From Candidatus Cyrtobacter zanobii (GTDB taxonomy: Bacteria; Pseudomonadota; Alphaproteobacteria; Rickettsiales; Midichloriaceae), in assembly GCF_021811845.1 (NCBI RefSeq), contig NZ_JAJBJB010000002.1:1-35155 (forward strand): 35,155 nt of DNA, given 5' to 3'. This document shows, in pieces, positions 16,983-24,200 of the stretch (position 1 is its first letter; each line of letters begins with the position of its first letter). The position numbers were made by a program, and so were the translations under genes. A model generated the notes under the pieces. That model saw only the letters and a program-made list of their open reading frames with translations, made no database searches and was not told the DNA's origin.

Positions 16983-17564
16983 ATGTATAAAGAGCCGGCA
17001 TTTTCTCGCTTTCCCATACTTAAGCCTAATGACAAAATCATACTTAGGGAGCTAGATTCTAAAAATGACGCTCTTGGCTATTATAATTTAATGTGCGATC
17101 CTGCTGTACATGCATATATACAGGAAACAGAGGTACCAACATCGGTAGAGGACGCACGCGAAAAAGTTAAGTTTTGGTATAACCTTTTTTATAAAAAAAT
17201 TTCAATACTATGGTGCATCGAGAAGGAAGGGTTATTGGTTGGAACAATAGGTTTCAATTATTGTGATACGATGTCTGGCAGGGCAGAAATTGTTTATGAT
17301 TTAATAAGTAGTGAGTGGGGCAAGGGCATCGCTTCAACAGCAATGAAAGCTGTCTTAGATTTTTCCTTTAGTTCGCTTAATATTGTGCAGATAGAGGCGC
17401 TAATAGCTGTAAATAATGTTAGGTCTGAAAAGCTTCTCAGAAAATTTAATTTTATCTTGTATAAAACACATAAGGCCCATAGGGTAATAAGAGGCGAGTA
17501 TGTAGACACAAAAACATATGTTCTATATAAAAATAGGCACAGCTCTGAACTAACTGTTTTATAA
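16983..17564 (+). CDS. GNAT-family N-acetyltransferase (RimJ/RimL type)
   Basis: Acetyl-CoA-dependent acetyltransferase of unknown substrate. 193 residues, the normal single-domain size. Seen: IILRELDSKNDALGYYNLMCDP at the start of the fold, EGLLVGTIGFNYCD (strand 4), AEIVYDLISSEWGKGIASTAMKAVLDFSF (acetyl-CoA loop, here EWGKGIAS in place of the more usual Q/RxxGxG/A), and IEALIAVNNVRSEKLLRKFNF, which is typical of the RimJ/RimL subgroup that acetylates protein N termini. It stands alone between the minus-strand glmU and the lineage-specific block, and a strong hairpin follows it. Confidence 0.88.
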   Translation: MYKEPAFSRFPILKPNDKIILRELDSKNDALGYYNLMCDPAVHAYIQETEVPTSVEDAREKVKFWYNLFYKKISILWCIEKEGLLVGTIGFNYCDTMSGRAEIVYDLISSEWGKGIASTAMKAVLDFSFSSLNIVQIEALIAVNNVRSEKLLRKFNFILYKTHKAHRVIRGEYVDTKTYVLYKNRHSSELTVL

Positions 17565-17595
17565 TAGCTCCCCTTGTCAACCGAAACATATCAAG

Positions 17596-17627
17596 ATGGA
17601 TCTTTCAAATTCATTTGAAAGATCCAT
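17596..17627 (+). terminator. Perfect 14-bp hairpin after the GNAT gene
   Basis: ATGGATCTTTCAAA-TTCA-TTTGAAAGATCCAT: 14 paired bases and a 4-base loop, 32 bases after the stop. No T-run follows directly, so it may act as a transcript end stabiliser or a weak terminator. Confidence 0.5.
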
Positions 17628-17722
17628 ATATCTCGTTTACTATTTTTCAACTAATTAAGACTTGGCACGTATGGATTATTAGCCGCATACAAGCAATTGT
17701 GTAAAAAGAATCCACTAACATA

Positions 17723-17750
17723 TTGAAAATAGGCAAGATCGTGCTAGGAT
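17723..17750 (+). promoter_or_regulatory. Candidate promoter of the 17812 gene
   Basis: TTGAAA (17723-17728), a 16-base spacer, then TAGGAT (17745-17750). The matches are 5/6 and 4/6, and it lies about 60 bases before the ATG. Confidence 0.35.
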
Positions 17751-17811
17751 TGCATTCATGACGCCATATAAACCTGTGGCTGATTTTGTTAATTAGTTAT
17801 ACTAAATAGTT

Positions 17812-18195
17812 ATGGAAAATATTACTGAAGGAGCTGTATTGGGTACTACTGCGGAGATTAATACTGGAATTAGCACTCAAGAAGGAAATGGTCCAAAAAC
17901 TGCTAAACTTAATTATGATGAGTTGTTGCAACGGTACGAAGGTGCTGTATCTGAGGCGATGAATAGCCGTGATCCAAACGACATGGCACGTATACTTGCT
18001 AAAATACATGAATTAATTGGTAACCCTGACCTCTCTCAAGAAGTGCGTGACGGGCTTAACTCTTTGGCATATACGCTGCTGCATGACGGGCTGCATGGTG
18101 CAGCTCCGTTTAGTGAGGAGCTTCAGGCAGATGAGCATTTTATGAGCGAGCAGCCTCAGGACCACTCCACTGATTTCGCTGCAGCGGGCGCTTAA
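17812..18195 (+). CDS. Small unknown acidic protein, 127 aa
   Basis: Not recognised. A Gly/Thr-rich start (ENITEGAVLGTTAEINTG) is followed by a helical pair (LNYDELLQRYEGAVSEAM and DMARILAKIHELIG...LSQEVRDGLNSLAYTLL), then a disordered acidic tail (FSEELQADEHFMSEQPQDHS). No signal peptide or membrane segment. The ATG lacks a Shine-Dalgarno sequence, but codon use and composition are smooth and a promoter-like sequence lies upstream. It opens a run of lineage-specific genes that continues to 24155. A small effector or chaperone-type partner would fit its size, but nothing seen proves either. Confidence 0.55.
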   Translation: MENITEGAVLGTTAEINTGISTQEGNGPKTAKLNYDELLQRYEGAVSEAMNSRDPNDMARILAKIHELIGNPDLSQEVRDGLNSLAYTLLHDGLHGAAPFSEELQADEHFMSEQPQDHSTDFAAAGA

Positions 18196-18666
18196 ATATT
18201 AATTTAAGAAGACTTAATAATGATTCAACTAGCCTGAAATTTATAGCTAAGACGTTATAAAAGTGATGCGCTTTTAGCTTTGCGAATAATTTAACTAAGT
18301 TATTCGGTAAAGTTTATGTATTCATTTTATGTTACTCTAAGTTACACTTAGCCCTTCAGGGCTTTCAGGCTTTAACTATCCAAGCTTGCAAATAAGCCCC
18401 GCTTAGGTGGGGCTTATAAGTGCAAAGCGCCCCTAAAGCAATGCATGCACAAGCCGGCCCTCACCCCCATAGTGCGCTTCTTTCTATAAAGGGAGTGTTG
18501 CTATAAAATAGTAATTTGCTAAAATGACGCCAAATAAGTTCCAAAAGGTAAATTATGAATACGAGATGTAAAAAATGCAGTAGCGGTAATTAGGCATATT
18601 TCCAGATACTGGCAACTTTATAAAAGAACAGAATAATTTTATATCTATCTTTGGATAACGCTCCCC
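18196..18666. other. 471-bp region without a supported gene
   Basis: Lies between convergent genes. It holds hairpins: CGAATAA/TTATTCG (18283-18306), AGCCCTTCAGGGCT (about 18347-18360) and a stronger one at 18392-18417. A patch at about 18420-18490 is more GC-rich than its surroundings. A 12-codon frame at 18555 (MNTRCKKCSSGN) is too short to support. Confidence 0.5.
18392..18417. terminator. Hairpin ATAAGCCCC/GGGGCTTAT between convergent genes
   Basis: A 9-bp GC-rich stem with an 8-base loop (GCTTAGGT), placed between the convergent genes at 17812 (plus) and 18667 (minus). It lacks a T-run on either side, so use as a bidirectional terminator is only plausible. Confidence 0.4.
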
Positions 18667-19212
18667 CTATAAATCCTCTTTAACCCCACCCTCCATCTCA
18701 TCCGTAAATGCCTGCCAAATTGCATAGCAAAGCCTTGGACAATCGATACCGTGCAGCAACATATCCTTGGCCTTGTCATGATCAGCACAATCATCCGCGC
18801 ATTTCTCTAACTCAATAGCCCGAGGAGTATCACGTTCATCGATGCTACTATCAACGCACAAATTAACAGCAACCTTCACTACCCCGCCCTCTACGCGCTT
18901 ACCATTAGTTACTGTGTTTAGTAGTATACGATGCTCAGGACACCCATCTTCACCAGATGTAAATACAGTATACTTACCAATGTGCCGCGCATAGTAATCC
19001 ACCATATTCTTAAGATGTTTGTAACTCCAGTCCTTATGAGTACTTTTTAAATGTCTATACAGAGATGGTACGACATGCTCTGATTCTATCAGAACTGATG
19101 CTTCTTTTGCCATAATAAAAACCAACAAAAATGAACTATCAACACTGTTGTTGTATAGCATACCAGACAAATGTGCAACTAGTATATCAGTGTAGCGCTT
19201 GTTAAAACCCAT
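18667..19212 (-). CDS. Unknown protein with a six-cysteine module (paralogous to the C-terminus of the 19423 gene)
   Basis: 181 residues, family not recognised. A moderately hydrophobic stretch (SSFLLVFIM, residues 26-34) precedes a domain with LYRHLKSTHKDW, KYTVFTSGEDGCP, VAVNLCVD, then EKCADDC and DCPRLC. This order matches residues 659-784 of the neighbouring 810-residue protein: LKNYLKSHYRGW, KYVTFTFEGDPCP, MNVNVCIN, EYCRESC, GCTWVC. The Cys positions here are 91, 119, 138, 142, 158 and 162. The 119-to-138 gap (19) and both CX3C pairs are exactly conserved. Even-numbered, spaced cysteines after a hydrophobic helix suggest a disulfide-bonded or metal-binding domain outside the cytoplasm. 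It probably arose by duplication of the neighbour's end. Confidence 0.65.
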   Translation of the reverse strand: MGFNKRYTDILVAHLSGMLYNNSVDSSFLLVFIMAKEASVLIESEHVVPSLYRHLKSTHKDWSYKHLKNMVDYYARHIGKYTVFTSGEDGCPEHRILLNTVTNGKRVEGGVVKVAVNLCVDSSIDERDTPRAIELEKCADDCADHDKAKDMLLHGIDCPRLCYAIWQAFTDEMEGGVKEDL

Positions 19213-19422
19213 TGATTAAACCCACTAATACATATGAATAGTTGCGGTTGATACAATTGCCCACTGTGATATTAGAAACAGTTGATTAAGATGCCAAAAC
19301 TGCAGTGGCATGGTATAATCACAGAGACCACCATTGCGCGACTGACTTCATACGATATGGCTTGATTTACAATAGCACCTCTTGCATAGAGGCCGCAAGA
19401 ACCTAAATAAGCTATTGATCAC

Positions 19423-21855
19423 TCACCATTGTTTCCAAAGGATTTGATAACTAGTATCCACATCACCATTTGGATTCATTCGCGCCCCCCCCAGCACAAT
19501 TGCACATACCCATGTGCAACCAAACCACCCATCCCATGTACATGACTCCCTGCAATACTCCACTTTGACCTCTTCAGGAACGCCGCTTCTACCTAAGATA
19601 TCATTAATACATACATTAACATTCATTGCTTCATCAGTATTATCAATAGTGTCTACAACTCTGATGTTGGATAATTTACCTTGGAATGTATAACCACTTG
19701 GACAAGGATCACCCTCAAATGTGAACGTAACATATTTATCAGCGTCCTTAATATAGCACTTTACCGACTTATCAAGGATAGTACTATCCCAGCCGCGATA
19801 GTGACTCTTTAAATAGTTTTTCAGATGTGGTAGTATAAGATCGTCGTTGAGTACAATGTATGATTGTTTATTCATAGAAGAAAAAAAAATGTGCGTCCCA
19901 ACAAAAATAATGCCAGCTATCATATCCGCAGCAACAGCACCGGCAACACTCAAAAATAGCCCTTTACACAATGACAATATACCAAATATACCACCATTAT
20001 ACCTTTCAACAATACCAATAACATAAAAAAGAACATAAGGATCTGTGATTACCACAAAAAGAGCTGCAATCGCAAATATTGTACCTAGTACTGCAATACC
20101 GATTACAACCCTCCTCAGCGCATCGTCTAGCATATCCTTAGGAAACTCTTTGTTCCATACTTTTTCACCAAAGCGTGAAAACTTATCTTCTAATGTGTAC
20201 TTGCAAAACTTTTCATTTTTTGAATCCTTTGGACAATGCAAGTGAAATTTATGCATACCATCTGGTAATTTAGGTTTAGCCATGTATGCAGCAGCGCTAA
20301 CAATATTATATTTGATAAACTTAGATGAAAAAACATCCGAGAAGGTACGCAAATCCCAAGGAGGTGAAAAATATAAACCCACAATGAAATGTGATAGAAA
20401 ACCAAAAATAGCAGGTTCAAACTCAGTGACAAGATAAACCTTATTAGGATGGTACTGCTTTTCTCGATGCTCAAGATTTAACATGCTTACAAACTCCTGA
20501 ATAGAAGATACAATAGCGTCTGCATGAAGCTGCCCTCCAAAACCAACCATATAATTTATTATTACAGACGCGTATTCTGCAAAGGCGCGATACGATGACT
20601 CCTTAATATTTCCCCAAGAGGGAGACATAAGCAACCCATAAAAAAAGCTGTATATCTTTTCAGCTCTGTTTGTAAAAAACTCTATAGTATGGGCAATACA
20701 ACTATAATAACTCCAGGATTCTTCAGTATTTTTATCTTTCTCCCCTCCAGTGTTTTTGCCTTGATTAGTACCACTATTGCCACTTATACCACCAGCAGTG
20801 TCCTGCGAAGGGCCATATATATTCCCTTCATTAACGTTTTTGCCGGGATAGCCCTCATTGCCTACTCTAACTTTATCTTTTTGATTCTCAGCAGCAGTTA
20901 TAACGCCTTTAGGGCAATAAGCTCTATCCAAGTACCCCTTAAGCACTGCCTGATATAGTATATCTTTACCTACATTTTGGCCTAGATTATCCGCTTCTCT
21001 AGGGCAATAAGCTCTATCCAAATACCCCTTAAGCACTGCCTGATATAGTATATCTTTACCTACATTTTGGCCTAGATTATCCGCTTCTTTAGGGCAATAA
21101 GCTCTATCCAAGTGCCCCTTAAGCACTGCCTGATATAGTATATCTTCTTTCAGAGAGCTGTTTATGCCCTCCTGATCAATCACCAACGAACTTAATATAG
21201 AAATACCTGTTGGATTTTGTGTGCTATGCGCTCTTTGCTCATAATCTGAGCCATCTTCACCAAACCGCGAATAATCACCTGAATTACTTTTAGATTTAGA
21301 GCGAGCTCTTTGCTTATAATCTGAGCCATCTTCACCAGACCGTTTATCAGAATGAGCACCTAAATGACCTTCAGGTTCATTGGTAGGCCGCACGACCACA
21401 CTAAGACCCGCATAAACATAAGAATCTACAGCCTTCACAGCTTGATCCAAAATTTTTGCGACAGCGTATTCAGATCCACCTGTAGCGCCTATAGCCTTCC
21501 GCGGCAATTTCGACAATAGCTGCAGCTCTAACACACTGGATTTATTAGCAATTTTATAATCCTTAATAAAAGCAGTTATTTCTATATCTTCAGCTTGTAA
21601 TAACTTCATCTCATCAGGAATGCGCACTTTTACAGGCCGAGTGATAGAACGCTGCACAGGGTCTATTGTATAATAGGTATTATAATGAGATACGGATTTA
21701 TATATATCAAACACTGGTAGGTCTATATACTCAAATCTTGAAATTGTGCGTCTATATCTCTCCATATATTCTATACTATAGAGCCACCCAACAGATATAT
21801 CGTTCCGATTCCCAGCAACAGGTATACTATTTTTAGCACCCAGCAAAATACTCAT
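19423..21855 (-). CDS. Unknown repeat-containing membrane protein, 810 aa
   Basis: Family not recognised. Layout: residues 1-165, a strand-rich region (VKVRIPDEMKLLQAEDIEI); about 170-210, two SGEDGSDYKQRA-like repeats in a charged linker; about 237-315, 2.6 copies of a 30-residue repeat (DILYQAVLKGYLDRAYC...NLGQNVGK); a Gly/Asn-rich linker; about 380-560, a helical region; about 582-658, two to four membrane helices (VVIGIAVLGTIFAIAALFVVI and AADMIAGIIFVGTHIFF); and 659-810, a domain with seven Cys, six of which are shared with the 18667 protein. The Cys domain would face the periplasm or exterior if the helix count is odd after the N-terminal part. I considered VirB6-like proteins, but the membrane segment is too small. 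A surface or secreted interaction protein is plausible. Confidence 0.7.
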   Translation of the reverse strand: MSILLGAKNSIPVAGNRNDISVGWLYSIEYMERYRRTISRFEYIDLPVFDIYKSVSHYNTYYTIDPVQRSITRPVKVRIPDEMKLLQAEDIEITAFIKDYKIANKSSVLELQLLSKLPRKAIGATGGSEYAVAKILDQAVKAVDSYVYAGLSVVVRPTNEPEGHLGAHSDKRSGEDGSDYKQRARSKSKSNSGDYSRFGEDGSDYEQRAHSTQNPTGISILSSLVIDQEGINSSLKEDILYQAVLKGHLDRAYCPKEADNLGQNVGKDILYQAVLKGYLDRAYCPREADNLGQNVGKDILYQAVLKGYLDRAYCPKGVITAAENQKDKVRVGNEGYPGKNVNEGNIYGPSQDTAGGISGNSGTNQGKNTGGEKDKNTEESWSYYSCIAHTIEFFTNRAEKIYSFFYGLLMSPSWGNIKESSYRAFAEYASVIINYMVGFGGQLHADAIVSSIQEFVSMLNLEHREKQYHPNKVYLVTEFEPAIFGFLSHFIVGLYFSPPWDLRTFSDVFSSKFIKYNIVSAAAYMAKPKLPDGMHKFHLHCPKDSKNEKFCKYTLEDKFSRFGEKVWNKEFPKDMLDDALRRVVIGIAVLGTIFAIAALFVVITDPYVLFYVIGIVERYNGGIFGILSLCKGLFLSVAGAVAADMIAGIIFVGTHIFFSSMNKQSYIVLNDDLILPHLKNYLKSHYRGWDSTILDKSVKCYIKDADKYVTFTFEGDPCPSGYTFQGKLSNIRVVDTIDNTDEAMNVNVCINDILGRSGVPEEVKVEYCRESCTWDGWFGCTWVCAIVLGGARMNPNGDVDTSYQILWKQW
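20911..21146 (-). repeat. 90-bp tandem repeat, 2.6 copies, in frame
   Basis: Copies at 20911-21000 and 21001-21090 differ at about two bases; a third, partial copy covers 21091-21146. Each encodes 30 residues. The near-identity at DNA level shows recent expansion. Confidence 0.95.
21228..21342 (-). repeat. Two copies of a ~41-bp coding repeat
   Basis: 21228-21267 and 21301-21342 share CTCTTTGCT(C/T)ATAATCTG and CATCTTCACCA and encode GEDGSDY(K/E)QRA(R/H)S twice, separated by a Ser/Lys-rich spacer. Confidence 0.85.
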
Positions 21856-22925
21856 AGCACTAATAACTAAAATTCATAATTTCAACAGATTAATATTTAC
21901 AGATATGGCAGGAAGCACCCAAAGAAGAACTGCACAAAAAGTTATTACCTAGCAGCAGATCGCCTCCAAAAGTTCATACCTAATTAGACGCATGAGATAA
22001 TCAGTATATCAGACACACATAGCCACCCACTCTAGTACATACAAATTCACAACCTTTTTACAGGACATGAGCAGAAATGCAGCACACAAATAGGTACATC
22101 CATAAGAACATATGCAACACGTTTTTCAGCAAAGAAAACCAAATTATTCAAAAGCTTATGGAAGAGACATCGCACAACAAACCGCCCACCACCTCTCCAC
22201 CCATCTAAGCTACACAGTTATTTGGGATAACGGCACTTGGTGGTACAACTTACATCATAACCCACCAGCCTCATCCTTAGCTTGCAGGCCCACGATGAGA
22301 CGATCTACCATCTAAGAATAATAAGACGACGAGGACGAAGTGCGAACTATCTATCAGAAGACTTCTAATACAGCTAACCACACACTAATTTAAGCACATG
22401 AACCAAACCTGCACTTCCATATAAAACGCAACCTGTAACACGTAGTCAAAAATAAGATATTGATTATAGTCACAGGCCACAGCTTGCTTTCAGCAGCAAG
22501 ACTCAACAATCCATCTAAGGAGTGCAAGGGCCCAATAACAGGTGACACCATATGCTATACTCAAAAATAACAGACAGGTAAAGTTGCATAAGTATAGTAA
22601 TATAATAAAATATTATCAAGATCTTTTTAAAAATAAAAAATACATACACGCACCCGCACATACCAATAACTTTGTAATAAAGCCTAACGCACTAAACTAT
22701 ATAGTTTTTGACATATTTTATAGTATAAGTGCGTCAAAATGGGTTGTTGTGATTAATCTTCGCCCCCATACAAGCAAAAATTGTAAAGTCCCGCACTATT
22801 AAAAACATACCACGGGCACGTATCCTCTTTACAGCATTGAGTTCATAAATAGTGAACTTATGCATACATAATACTGTAATAGCAGCAACTTAATCATATA
22901 ATTGCATTTAAAGATTGAGGATTTT
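21856..22925. other. 1.07-kb region without a convincing gene
   Basis: The longest non-coding stretch here. Two short frames exist: 22112-22315 (67 codons, Trp- and His-rich) and 22542-22802 (86 codons from GTG, ending KNCKVPHY). Neither has a ribosome site or a recognisable motif. The part up to about 22550 is less AT-rich than normal spacer in this window, which suggests decayed coding DNA. The part from 22550 onward is AT-rich spacer, presumably with the promoter of the 22926 gene. Confidence 0.5.
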
Positions 22926-24155
22926 ATGCTACACTGCGCTGCAAATATATGTTTTAATGTAATGAACATGTCTTATCAAAACGATGAGCTCCAGGCTATG
23001 CAAAATAGTATAAAAGGACTTTCAGAGTATCAGGATCTATCCAGCGCATCACAGCAGGCAATACTTGCGCGCGTTCCACAATTAACCTGGCCACAATTAA
23101 GGAACTTAGAGAAGGGGTTGATAGATTTTTCCTCAGTTCTCAAGCTTCTGAAACTTGGCGCTGAAGATCCTATTATTCGAGCCCTCTTGCAACAAAAAGA
23201 CCAGAGCGATTGCACAGCACTACTAGCAAAGTGTAATAACCTAGTGCAATCTAGCGAATGGCAAGACTTACCTGCTGATCAGCAACAAAAGGCTATAGCT
23301 GCCGCATGTAATGATGGTATAGCCTTACAGAAGTTAAGCGATTTTAACGGTATTGTGGGCATTGTGCTATGTGGCGCGTTTCACGCAATTTCTTCAAAGA
23401 ATGAACGAGAAAGTATACTAAAGGGGTTTTCAGTATATAGAGGTTTATCCCCTACATCAAAGGAGATTATAGGCGATAGGCTTCAGTGCATGAATAAGTG
23501 GCAATTTAATGATTCTAAGTATGCATTAACTAATGCCTCTAAGATTTTGCTGTTCTTCGGGCCTGGCTCTGGGCAAGAGCTGATAGTGGAGACGTTATTT
23601 AGTGGCAGCGATAAGGCATTTTATTCTATATTCTTAGGAAGGCTTAATGAATTAATCAAGCTACCTGGCTTCGATAGCATGTATGACAGTAAGAGGCTTG
23701 AAGCTGTGCATGCAGCAATAGATATGGATGAGCTTAGCTTTAATTACTTTATATACTCCATGAAGACACCACCATATTATAGTAGTGACCCATGCCATAA
23801 CCTGCTATCACACAAAGGTGAGCATCCTGGTGGAAGATTATATCATGATTATAAACCATACCAAGGTGAGTATCCTGGCGGAAAGTTATATACTGACTTA
23901 CCTCCACACCAAGGTGGGCATCCTGGCGGAAAGTTATATACTGACTTACCTCCACACAAAGGTGAGCATCCTGGTGAAAAATTATACCCTGATTTAACAC
24001 CATATCATGATGGGCAGCAGGCCACACCGTCAGCACCACCAGCATATGACGATTCATCACCGCCGCCATACAAAGCATGTGGCACTACTGGCGCGCACCC
24101 AGAGCTGTGTGCCAACGACCACTTCTTCAACCCTGGCGAACAAGTTTACCTATAA
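22926..24155 (+). CDS. Putative host-directed protein with PSAP, PPxY and YPxL late-domain motifs
   Basis: 409 residues from the ATG at 22926, which has GAGG five bases upstream; a TTG at 22902 and ATG codons at 22962 and 22968 are alternatives. Residues ~25-280 are helical with four loosely similar units opening (Y/W)Q(D/G)L (about 35, 112, 171 and 249). A tail follows with four 16-residue repeats (HPGGKLYTDLPPHQGG type) and then a Pro-rich end. Motifs seen: PPYY (282-285), YPDL (354-357, within LYPDL), PSAPPAY (368-374, PSAP overlapping PPAY) and PPPY (379-382). In eukaryotes and enveloped viruses these bind TSG101 (PS/TAP), NEDD4-type WW domains (PPxY) and ALIX (YPxL). PSAPPAY has the same layout as Ebola VP40 PTAPPEY. 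No signal peptide is seen. The function and the secretion are inference. Confidence 0.7.
   Translation: MLHCAANICFNVMNMSYQNDELQAMQNSIKGLSEYQDLSSASQQAILARVPQLTWPQLRNLEKGLIDFSSVLKLLKLGAEDPIIRALLQQKDQSDCTALLAKCNNLVQSSEWQDLPADQQQKAIAAACNDGIALQKLSDFNGIVGIVLCGAFHAISSKNERESILKGFSVYRGLSPTSKEIIGDRLQCMNKWQFNDSKYALTNASKILLFFGPGSGQELIVETLFSGSDKAFYSIFLGRLNELIKLPGFDSMYDSKRLEAVHAAIDMDELSFNYFIYSMKTPPYYSSDPCHNLLSHKGEHPGGRLYHDYKPYQGEYPGGKLYTDLPPHQGGHPGGKLYTDLPPHKGEHPGEKLYPDLTPYHDGQQATPSAPPAYDDSSPPPYKACGTTGAHPELCANDHFFNPGEQVYL
23823..24014 (+). repeat. Four in-frame 48-bp tandem repeats
   Basis: Units start at 23823, 23871, 23919 and 23967 and encode HPGGRLYHDYKPYQGE, YPGGKLYTDLPPHQGG, HPGGKLYTDLPPHKGE and HPGEKLYPDLTPYHDG. 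Only the last unit converts LYTDL into the ALIX-type LYPDL. Confidence 0.95.
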
Positions 24156-24172
24156 AAAACGAATATCTATAC

Positions 24173-24200
24173 ACAAGCTAGTGGTTTTGCACTAGCTTGT
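24173..24200. terminator. Hairpin overlapping the pheT stop, between convergent genes
   Basis: ACAAGCTAGTG and CACTAGCTTGT form an 11-bp stem with a 6-base loop. It contains the TAG stop of pheT (minus) and lies 17 bases after the 22926 gene's stop. On the minus strand a T6 run follows about 13 bases later. A shared terminator is plausible. Confidence 0.5.

Noticed and set aside
18555-18593. Twelve-codon frame MNTRCKKCSSGN, resembling a zinc-ribbon start of a transposase
   Set aside because: It stops after 12 codons and the downstream sequence shows no recognisable transposase remnant.
20911-21146. Regular direct repeats considered as a CRISPR array
   Set aside because: The 90-bp units are contiguous without unique spacers and stay in frame within a coding region.
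19423-21855. VirB6-like type IV secretion component
   Set aside because: Only a short membrane region is present, no VirB6/TrbL core motif is visible, and no other vir genes are nearby.
22112-22315. 67-codon frame in the long spacer
   Set aside because: No ribosome site, odd Trp/His-rich composition and no motif; it could be chance in decayed DNA.
22542-22802. 86-codon frame from GTG in the long spacer
   Set aside because: No ribosome site and no family signal. Kept only as a remark in the spacer entry.
21856-22925. Searched this and the other spacers for tRNA genes
   Set aside because: No T-arm (GTTCRA-type) with matching acceptor stems was found by eye.
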